Assembly: GCA_035079385.1 (NCBI GenBank)
Contig: JAVHKY010000010.1
Span: 4,278,001 to 4,342,000 of the forward strand
Source of the DNA: Aspidiotus rigidus
Lineage: Eukaryota > Arthropoda > Insecta > Hemiptera > Diaspididae
DNA length: 64,000 bases
Direction: 5' to 3'
Shown here: piece after piece, positions 47,750 to 56,789 of the stretch
Layout: the number at the start of each line of letters is the position of its first letter
Position numbering within the stretch: the first letter of the stretch is position 1
Notes under the pieces: generated by a model
Database searches by the model: none
What the model was told of the DNA's origin: nothing
The model's input: the letters and a program-made list of their open reading frames with translations, nothing else
Made by a program: the position numbers and the translations under genes

Positions 47750-47824
47750 GGCATCCTCATTAGACCGCTCTTAAGCTTCCTAGTTTTGGCATCTCTATTG
47801 GACCGCTCTTAAGCTTCCTAGTTT
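47750..47824 (+). repeat. 38-bp tandem repeat, two copies
   Basis: GACCGCTCTTAAGCTTCCTA starts at 47763 and again at 47801; the upstream words GGCATC(C/T)TCATT and TGGCATCTCTATT also correspond. Near-identical, so a recent local duplication. Confidence 0.8.
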
Positions 47825-48084
47825 GAAATATTGAGATAGACGTCGACGGAATGGTCCGCAAGAATGAAACAAAATTTGTCCGTTAGAGTGCTACTATGTT
47901 TCTCCCTCCCCCAGGAAGTCAAAAGAGGAGCTTTCTCCTCTTTTTTTCTCTTCCCAGCCTCACCCACAAAATCGGTAAACTTTTGTGGACTACTAATAAA
48001 ATTTCCATCTACCCTTTTTCTGAGCTGAGCTAGGAAGGCTGCTCTCTGATGGGAAAGATTTGACCCCTCTCTTATCAAACAATG

Positions 48085-48300
48085 GGCGCCGTAATTGCTC
48101 TGTGGTGTACGTTGGCGAAACTGGACCGACCATATCAACGCCTTTGAGATCAATAATTACACTAAACCTGTTGGAAGAATCCTGGCTGGCTGGAGATGAG
48201 TTGATCCTCCACAATGAAAGTCACCCACGCCTCCGTCTCGCGTTTGAAACCGTCGAAATTGAAAAGCAGAAATGGCATCACGGCTACAAACTGTATTAAA
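48085..48300 (+). pseudogene. GIY-YIG endonuclease remnant, PLE-type
   Basis: A plus-strand reading has VVYVGETGPTISTPL, a good match to the second half of the GIY-YIG signature of PLE endonucleases (YVGETGRT.STRL, with R changed to P twice). About 40 residues later comes RLRLAFETVEIEK, the position and wording of the helix bearing the metal-binding glutamate. The first half of the signature (GIY) and any RT are absent, and the Arg normally following GETG is Pro here. I infer an old fragment of yet another PLE lineage; the two other PLEs read YIGETSR and YKGQTGR at this place. Confidence 0.45.
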
Positions 48301-51218
48301 TAGAACAATCATCGAAGGTATTACTAAAGCGTTTCTGAATCACCCTCGTATATACTGACTTGTAGCTTCGTGTGCTCCGAGCTGTAGTGTCGTTTCGTGA
48401 CTTCGTACAGCATCAGTCTGATGGTGGTTGCCCGGTACACTCCTTGGTTTACCTTTTCATAGATTTTTGAAGCTTTTCTTCGTAAATTTTTCTCTCAAAG
48501 AGATTTATACGTTGGATTCGTTGAAAACGCACAATTTGCTTGGTCATTTTCATTAGAGACTAGTACTTGAAACTGAAGCAAAAAGTACCTACGTGATATT
48601 AGCTATGAGATACCCCCTCCCCTCGTGAATGTCCTGCATGTTTTGTGGAAGTTCTCTTTTGTAACTGATGAAAGACTGATCGAATGACTTGCTTAAATTT
48701 TCTTATGGCTCCGTCCTCCGTTTGTTATGACTAAAATTCTGTTGATCGATTGATGGCTACGTAAGCAGAAAAGCCTACTACAAGACGAATGTCCTCCAAC
48801 TCGATACGTACAGTACTGCACTGGTCTGAAAAAATTCCGTTTGCAATTAGTTCAAAATGGTGGTTGTTGACATAAAAACTACGTTACTACTGTAATTAGC
48901 TGTCGTCGACATTTTTGTTTTATACATACAAATAAATAATATTGTATTACGAGTCGATGAACGGAATTACTATTTTTCACGCCGTGAGCTTGGAATCAAT
49001 TTTCTATTGGAACGAGTTTTTGATTTGTGCGGTTCACGAATCAGTATTAATGTAGTGTAATATACATACGATTGGAATGTTGTCCGTAAGTTGTTTCGCC
49101 TCCAAATATACGTACACGTACCATCACAAAGCTTAATGGTATTCCATATAGGTGTGTATAGGTACTGTTCTTCGTTCTCTTGATATTCTTTTTAGTGAGG
49201 TCGAGAACTTCGTGCTCTATAATGATAATGCGTAAGTAATTATACGAGCTCTCGGCAACATAGACTACGACGGCTTAATAGAATTTGGCGATCGATTCTA
49301 TTATGAGTAACGTACGAACACGTATACACACACTCAGCTATCAAGTCGTACAATCCAACTAACAATTAGTCTGAGTGTACCTGCATAACGTCAACCTTAT
49401 GTCACGACTGCTGCAGTCGACGTCATATTACATGTACATATTACTGTATAGTTGAGCTGAACCCGACATTGTTGTGAAGTGGATTTTACGTTCGCGTCAG
49501 CGAGTTTTCATCTAGTGCTGGAGAGAGACGAAGACGGACGTCGAAATTTTTGCTGAATTAAAACAACCCGGAGCTAAACGATGATATCACAACCAGCAAA
49601 CGTACACAAATTTGTTCTTCGTCTACTTCCACTCTCAGTTGATTTGACGGAGTACGCGTGCGTATGTAATTCGATGTAAATTGATGCTGGTGTATACAGA
49701 CTAAACATACGGGTGACGATATGGATAGGTTATTTTCCGCGATTTTTTAACATCGATGAACTGAATATTCGGTACGAGTGAGCACATTCTTGCGTGTGAC
49801 GTGTGGAAAAACAATAGGGAAAAAGGACGAATAAGTTGGCAAAGCTACGATATTCATGCTGGCGTATACACAACTCGTACTACAGAGTACGTATGCACGG
49901 TGATTTCCGGAAACGTTGGCTGGCTGTCTCGCTTTTTATCACCTGCGCTACGGTTTGTTCTTTTGTCGTGTGTAGGATGATGATGACGACGCGACGTAGA
50001 CGCGCAGGTAAGAATGAGAAATATCGTAAGCAGTCGTCCACTATACATTGTGGCACTGATGTATATTATATCCTCTCGGGTATACTATACGCGAGCACAG
50101 TAAGATTTCACTCTCTTTTATGATATTAATCCAGAATCCGCGAGTAGTAGTACGGTACGCTGAGTCTCGCAAGTTGCAACTGCGTATATACTTCGTTGGG
50201 AGCTCGGTTTTATACGAAACGCCTGTTGAGAATCGCAACGACCTGAATTTAAAAATTCTACCGGTTAGCGTGCCATCGCAATACCGAATAGAACATCTGT
50301 TGTCGTATTCAGTTGTGATAACGCGAACTGCGTTCGCATGCCATATGGAAAAACGTTCGAGAACAACTTCCCGGCAATACTTATCATCCTCGTCTGTTAT
50401 GAAAAGATCAACTCGATATGACCTTGCGGAAGAGTCATTTCAGTTTTTCATGATATTCGCATCTGTTGAGATATCTTGGCGACGCGAACCCACTTCCCTA
50501 TAGTTCATGTGTTACATAATAGTTGAATTTGATAATCAATATGATGATGTATACATACCTTCCTGTTGAAAGTTCTGGTATGAGAAATGAGTAGAATTCT
50601 CAACTTCCAATTAGGACCGCACGCTACTTACGCTTTATCAATTTTTGTCTGGCACTGATGTCACGTTGCCTGATGTGGTTGAAATGAGTACCCTTGACCC
50701 TCTTGTAAGCCTGTCTTCTATGCCACACAGTTGATAAGTATCTCCCGTGGGATCTTGATAGGAAAATGGTCGTTACAATGTGTTCAAGTTTAGATAGAGA
50801 CAAGAATGTATTCTTAGGATTGCAGTTTGGAAATTGAAGAAGAATCAGGTTTTGAGAAAGGTAATGGAACTGACAGAAATCTTTCAGAGTTATTTAGTTG
50901 CGTCAGCGATTATTAGAAACTGGAAAGATCTTCTGAACTGTTGAAAAACTTGTGAATTTGGTCCCGAAAAATCGAAAAAGAGTCAAAATCAAGTCGTGGA
51001 AATACTTTATTGGATTTCATCGGTGGGTTCGTGGTGCTTTTCTCTTGAATCGAGTGGACTGGGCCACAGATCATATTCTGTAGAATTCTTACAGTGCGAT
51101 GGTTTGAATCAGTGGTTGGTGTAATTACAGCGAGGATGACCAATTCTTCCTCCTTCCCAGAGGCGTTCTACATGACTCTTGAACTTTCAATCAACTATTG
51201 AAGTTTTGTTTCAATAAA
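48301..51218. other. Unassigned DNA
   Basis: No gene supported. Open stretches at 49836-50123 and 50120-50503 on the plus strand show no known domain. The 49.4-50.5 kb part is richer in CpG and ACG/CGT words, which could indicate a 5' leader region. Confidence 0.35.
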
Positions 51219-51390
51219 GAACCTGGTTCTGAGAGGGAGATGGATAAATTGAAGAGAGAAATGACGGGCGCTGTCCGGCAAAACGTAGGACTTGGAAGAA
51301 TTTTGACCTCCGAGCTATGGGCGATAGGAGGAAGACTTGCAAAAATTTCAACGTCCGAGCTTGACAGACTGATTCCCTTAAAACAGGTTC
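51219..51390. mobile_element. Short copy of the foldback family at 1961-3093
   Basis: Inverted ends GAACCTGGTTCTGAGAGGG (51219) and CCCTTAAAACAGGTTC (ending 51390). The interior has GTAGGACTTGGAAGAATTT and CCGAGCTATGG, matching GTAGGACTTGGAGAAATTT and CGAACTATGG at 3005-3042. Two internal units in the same orientation are visible. Confidence 0.5.
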
Positions 51391-51537
51391 CCCGTTCTTT
51401 CCTTTCTTTGCATATTGAAATTTTTGTGCTGTAAAATTTTTAAACCCCTCCCTAATATAGAAATATATCGCTGGTTTGATGAACTTCCTCGAAACGATGT
51501 TTAAGGCGCGGTAGGTACGTATCATTCATTTGAGTTC

Positions 51538-51700
51538 AGAGGTGGCAGCCTTTGTATAGCAGGTGTAGCAAGCCGCTACGCCTGAAAAAAGTTTACTACA
51601 CCCGAAATTTCTCCGGTGACATAGTGATTAAAAACTTTCTAAATCCTTTTCTCTAAAAAAATATTTTTGCTACACGTGGAGAAAATCTAGGTTGCCACCA
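51538..51700. mobile_element. Candidate 160-bp TIR element
   Basis: Left end AGAGGTGGCAGCC and right end GGTTGCCACC form short inverted termini with one mismatch. The interior is AT-rich with GTGTAGCAAGC and GCTACAC words in opposite directions. No coding capacity. Boundaries and superfamily are uncertain. Confidence 0.35.
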
Positions 51701-51855
51701 CTCAGTTTCTAATGATTTCAATTGATCATTCGCTAGCCTCGATTTATAATAACACAGAAAACTCTGTGAGAAGGCGAACTGAATTTGTGTGGATGAGGAA
51801 CACATTTGGTGGAATGATCTTTCTTCGACATGTTGCTATACACTAGTCTACCTTC

Positions 51856-52299
51856 CATTCCAGAATTTGTATGAGCGTACGATTGCAATCAGCTTTAGGG
51901 TCGTCTAGGAGTGGTGTCTCCTCCCCTTAGACTTGTATGATCAATTGTCTTCTCCTTCTACCCCGATAGTTGATTCTGGGGGGGGGGGTGGTTACGTGCT
52001 CAGGCTCCATTCGCAGACTAGTTTCATCAATTTTCTTCTTTTTGAACTCACCATAGTGAGATGGATGGCGTCAGGATCGAACTCATCTTTGATAACCCCT
52101 TCCATTCTGAAATCTGCGCAAGTGTGGCGGTAATTTGGTCACAAAAGTTTTACTGCAATGACTTGGGAACTCAGTCTTCTATTCCGGAATTTGTGTAAGC
52201 GTAAGGTTGGACTTAACTGAAGAGGAGCCACGCTGCGCTGCGCCACGACCCTCCCTTTTAGGCCGATTGTCTTCTTCGTCTACCCCGATATTATCGGTC
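51856..52299 (+). repeat. Diverged direct duplication, period about 325 bp
   Basis: 51856-51975 and 52180-52299 share ATTCC(A/G)GAATTTGT, GATTGTCTTCT and TCTACCCCGATA blocks in the same order and spacing. The first copy is followed by 11 G at 51978-51988. Old duplication, no coding frame. Confidence 0.55.
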
Positions 52300-55200
52300 C
52301 TCCTGAACTAAGGAGGTTTTCTACGTTAAATCGTGATGAACGCCGTCCACGTGTACGCCAGTGGTCGACAATTACGAAGGACTGAGGTTTGATTTTTTTT
52401 CTGGGGTAGTGAAATACCATCATTCTGGATTTTGGGATTAGAAAAAGAACGTATTCGATTTGGTCTTGAAGAATACGTGCTCGAAAAATCGTACCCAAAC
52501 TCATTCCCCTCCTATTTATTGGGTTTCTTATTGAATCATTATGCTTGAATCCAGTAATATACTGTGTAGGTCAGTTTCTCCTTCACCCATGTGTAGCACC
52601 TATGGTGTGAGTATCAAGAGAATTGTAGACGAAGAGTGTGAGAGGATTGATACTCAAATTATGTATACCAGGAGAAAAATGGGGTACATGTAATTTTTTA
52701 AAAACTTTTGAAGACTATACTACTTCAGTCTACGTGTATATTAGTGAAGCTCCACTCATCAGTTCATCGTTTTCTTTCTTTTTTTCTCTCTCTTTCCTTG
52801 TTTACTTCCTCTTCTTGGTGTCGACTATTTTTTATTCATAATACAGTTTTCGCCTCTTCACTCGTTCGAGCTAACATAATTTTGGTCCCCTTATCTTCTC
52901 GGTTATCGACAAATTGTATGTATTTTTTATTTTTTTTCATTCTTCTATGTTTGGAAAACTGATGCGTTTGTGTTTTCTTTGCATCGCGTGAAAATAGTGT
53001 CAACAAATTCTTTGAAGCGTGCATAAACAATATTTGGAAGAATGTACATTACTCATTTCTCATAACAAAATTCTAGAATTTAGATACACTTATTGTTCTG
53101 ACAATTGCACGCTTGTGAAGCTTAAATAGTCTTTCTTTTTACTATACTGTTGACCTCCTTCCGGGTAGAGGCAACGTCGTTCTCCATTTCTGACTGTTAA
53201 CCTGTACGAGTGTTACAGTATATCATAAGGAAAGGAAAATTAGGACTCATTTTACAATACGAAGTTATTCCATAACCCCTACTCGAGGGATCATTGGTTA
53301 AGCCCAGAGTTTATTCCATCACGTGACTTTGGCTCTAGTGTTGTAAAATTGGTCCTTAGAACAGTATGTAATGTCAATTTTGTAAGCCATCAAGAATTTT
53401 GCTTCACTCACTCTTTGTAGCTCGATGTTCGTTCGACGTTTTGATTGTTGAATGTTCTCATTGTATTCAATTAATTCCTTTTCTGAAATGTCTCCATAGC
53501 AGTACCAACAGAAATCTATCTCAGGAGTTCTCGTTTCGTATGTTTCCCTTCAACCTCACTAATTTTACTTCTTCCCTCAACTTGCCCATAATGTTATTTC
53601 CATTCTGAAGTAACTCAGTCTCCCTTCCACTGCTACATTCCTCCGTCGGAAATGATTAATCTATTGGATTCCTGTAGTATTTGGTATCTATTGAACCTTC
53701 TTCACAATTTTTCTCGTACTTAGGCAGATCATTATGCTATAGTTTTTTGAGTCTTCTTTCTCAATATCAACACAACTGTTCTCGAATCGGATCTAGAATG
53801 TTTTAGTCTATCTTGTGAAAATTGTTGGATTGTTCCCTTGAGAATGCGAGTTGTGATTAGGTATTGTTGAGCTCATGTACTGTTTCTACCGTGAAAATCA
53901 TGCCGCATTTGTAACTCGATGACCTATGATAAATCGTGCTCACTTACTATTCAATTCTTTTTCTTTTGTGGAAATTCGGCTCCACGATTGATTCGCCTAA
54001 GAGTAATGTTGAGTTGATTATTTGTGGAAAAGAGAATAAATCACTTTTCGAAGCTTCTTTTCCATCTATAGCGATTCAATATTGTGAATTTTTTGCCCAA
54101 TGCGATGGTCGGTGTGTACGAGAACCTGTACTTTACGAAACAAGACTTAGTACTAGATATTCCTTATTTGTTTGAGAAGAAAGCGGACTGTGAGAGCGTA
54201 GACGAAAAGAGGGGAATAGAAAAAGCGCGAACTTCTATCCGATTTTCCAAACTCATATTATATCGTGTGAGTGGTATAAGTCGCGCAGTGCTCCTACGAT
54301 GAAGAAATAATTTCTTATTCGAGTTCTACGTTACTAAGCATCAACTTTCCCTGCCCTACAATGTACACCGTATCGAAATAATGGTACATACAGTAGATTC
54401 TATCGAGAGTAGCGAGAGACTGTTATACTCTTCTTCCAATATCCAGATAATTGTGATTTGAGTGAGTGGGAGAGAGAGAGAAAAAGAAAGAAAAGTACTT
54501 CTAGTAGTGATAATAATAGTAATGCCATCAACATCCGCCTTCGAGTGTCGTTCTAATTTTTCATAATTAATTCCAAAGGTAACTCTACCGTAGAGTATCA
54601 TTACGTTCGCCGAAGTGTATATGCTTGAAAGTAATTTGGTTGATTTCTTTCGCACTTGAGAACTCTATTTAGTCGATAATTTCACGAAATAACCTACGCA
54701 ATTTTTCACTTATCGACTTCATTTGTTTCAACTGGGTGGCGTATAAACCAATAAATGCGATATTGTAAACCGTCGAAACTTCTTCTGCACGTATCAATGA
54801 ATACAGCAGTCAGCTCTTATTTTTTATTCTTTCTAAATTATGGTCTGCCAAAGGTTCACTCTTTTCTTTATTGGTCACTGTTTGTCACTATTGACCCATA
54901 ATAGTCACTATTTCCATGAAATGAAGATCAAAAAGGGTGGGGGAGAAAACTATAATACAGTAACTATAAAAATTGAGCTCAAACGAGTCCTCCTTTCATT
55001 GGGAGTAATTTTTTCCGAGTCCAAAAAATCATGACTGTTGAAAACGATGTATCCTCCCTACCGAACTCGAGTTTTACTGCTCGCAAATAAAATATCCTTC
55101 CCCTCTTACCGAGTATAGAAAGTGAAATGCGTTCGAGCTTACAAGGGAACGAGGAAACAGATTCATCGTTACGCATCTCAAGCTAGCGCCAGAAGGCACG

Positions 55201-55459
55201 TTAGAGCTCGCGGTGGCCCATGGTTAATAACGAACCGTCTTTTTGCCTAGTGGGTTTAACGTGTATTCCTCATTCTACGAAGCTGCTCCTACGTCATCTT
55301 CCGACTCATTTTTCTGTGGTTTAAGAGGAAGAAGACAAAGAGAGCCGTCATTCCAATACATTTGCAAAAGAAGTAAGATGTACTTATAAGTACTCCAATA
55401 TTTTTCTCGGAAGGAAAAATTCCTAGGAATTTATTTGAGTACCGTAATCGTTTTGCATC
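52300..55459. other. Unassigned DNA
   Basis: No gene recognised. Contains GA-rich sequence at about 54464-54500. Confidence 0.35.
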
Positions 55460-55471
55460 TACATTGAGAGA
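55460..55471 (+). repeat. Left target-site duplication of the 55-59 kb PLE
   Basis: TACATTGAGAGA, repeated exactly at 59714-59725. One extra C (55472) separates it from the element's left arm. Confidence 0.8.
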
Positions 55472-55472
55472 C

Positions 55473-56389
55473 CTAAGAGGGTGTTTTTTCGAATACGAAG
55501 GCACGTAACAATGATATTATAACTCCGCGGGTCGAGACGAAAGATGTAATGTTTTTTGAACAAGGACCAAATGGTCAAGTATACAAATTTTGAGTGTAAA
55601 ATAATAAAGTAACATAAATGAACGTCAAATGTAACCGAGAGGTTTTTTTTTTTTTTTTTTTTTTTTAAGTTCAAAAATAAGCCGAAAAACCGAATAAAAA
55701 GAAGGAAAAGAATTAGTCGAAAAATTAGTCAATAAATCGAATCACTGTAGAAACACGAAAACTGTTATCAATATGAGTAAGAACCGCGGAGAAAGCTGCG
55801 ACCGGTTTCGAACGAGCTAGTCGTTCATCATCGGGCAATACAATGAAAGCGAAGAAAGGGCTAAGTGAAGTACGTGGAGTACAAGGAGAAAATCACATGA
55901 ACAAACAGGTACACGAATATTATGAAGGAGGTGTAAAATCGTAAAAATAACGTATGAACGGTGTGATAAATGTAGCACTGAGGTCATTTACGAGTTTTGT
56001 ACCGATGGATTTTGAGGTGGAGATCGTTTCAACTTCTTCTAGACGGTTCAGAAGTTTCCCTTTGGGGCATGCTCGTAGAAGTTTTGCCGAGACGTAGGAA
56101 AAATCGTGTCCCTCCTCAAGGCAATGTTTTGCCATCGCAGAATCTGTGGCTTTCTTAGTATTGTAGGCAGTACGATGGTCTGAAATCCTGGTGGATAGAG
56201 AGCGACCAGTTTGCCCTATGTACTGGGAATCGCAAGCGCCGCAGGTGAGCCGGTAAACACCAGCGTTCTTTTCTGGTGGTATTTTATCTTTGAGCTTGGT
56301 AAGGTTATTTATCGTGAGGACGGGATAAAACCCCACTTTGTAATTGTAGTGTTTTAGAAACCTTTCGAGTTTATACGACTTGTTGCCCA
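55473..56389 (-). repeat. Inverted 3' fragment of PLE-3
   Basis: 917 bp on the minus strand carrying the last 155 codons of the PLE protein and the whole terminal repeat. It joins the direct repeat at 56388-56389 through a 2-bp overlap (CA). Its T run (55643-55666) is 24 nt, against 44 and 31 in the two direct repeats. Confidence 0.9.
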
Positions 56390-56390
56390 T
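55920..56390 (-). pseudogene. PLE-3 inverted fragment: GIY-YIG endonuclease domain with intact YIG
   Basis: Encodes the C-terminal 155 residues of the PLE protein: GVYRLTCGACDSQYIGQTGR, TRISDHRTAYN, the LNRLEEVET helix and the end FTPPS. It differs from the full-length copy at only two residues that I can see: T in place of I in NNLTKLKDK, and I in place of K within the YIG motif. It therefore preserves the standard nuclease signature that the full-length ORF lacks. There is no RT, so it cannot act alone. The ATG at its start is created by the junction and is not a natural start. Confidence 0.85.
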
Positions 56391-56394
56391 TGTA

Positions 56395-56437
56395 TTGCCC
56401 GATGATGAACGACTAGCTCGTTCGAAACCGGTCGCAG
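56395..56437 (+). ncRNA. Hammerhead-ribozyme-like motif in the PLE-3 terminal repeat
   Basis: Parts in order: helix-I strand UUGC; core CCGAUGA (consensus CUGANGA, U4 to C); one extra U; stem II GAACGA/UCGUUC, 6 bp perfect, loop CUAGC; core GAA; stem III as the palindrome ACCGGU; cleavage base C at 56433; then GCAG, which pairs with UUGC (one G-U). Identical copies at 59304-59346 (plus) and 55796-55838 (minus). Hammerhead motifs are established in PLE terminal repeats; a palindromic stem III suggests action as a dimer. The core deviation means activity is uncertain. Confidence 0.55.
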
Positions 56438-56563
56438 CTTTCTCCGCGGTTCTTACTCATATTGATAACAGTTTTCGTGTTTCTACAGTGATTCGATTTA
56501 TTGACTAATTTTTCGACTAATTCTTTTCCTTCTTTTTATTCGGTTTTTCGGCTTATTTTTGAA

Positions 56564-56565
<2 letters not shown>

Positions 56566-56609
<44 letters not shown>
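56566..56609 (+). repeat. Internal poly(A), 44 nt, inside the terminal repeat
   Basis: The same position in the other repeats holds 31 A (59474-59504) and 24 T on the minus copy (55643-55666). It is internal, not a 3' tail. Confidence 0.85.
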
Positions 56610-56612
<3 letters not shown>

Positions 56613-56789
56613 CTCGGTTACATTTGACGTTCATTTATGTTACTTTATTATTTTACACTCAAAATTTGTATACTTGACCATTTGGTCCTTGTTCAAAAAA
56701 CATTACATCTTTCGTCTCGACCCGCGGAGTTATAATATCATTGTTACGTGCCTTCGTATTCGAAAAAAAAAAACACCCTCTTAGATATT

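Noticed and set aside
47818..48153. Minus-strand open frame of 111 codons
   Set aside because: Opposite strand to the GIY-YIG-like remnant and without its own recognisable domain.
50120..50503. Plus-strand frame of 127 codons
   Set aside because: No domain, no supporting start or splice context; left as unassigned.
52060..52100. tRNA B-box-like word GAGTTCGATCC on the minus strand
   Set aside because: No A box at proper distance and no cloverleaf.
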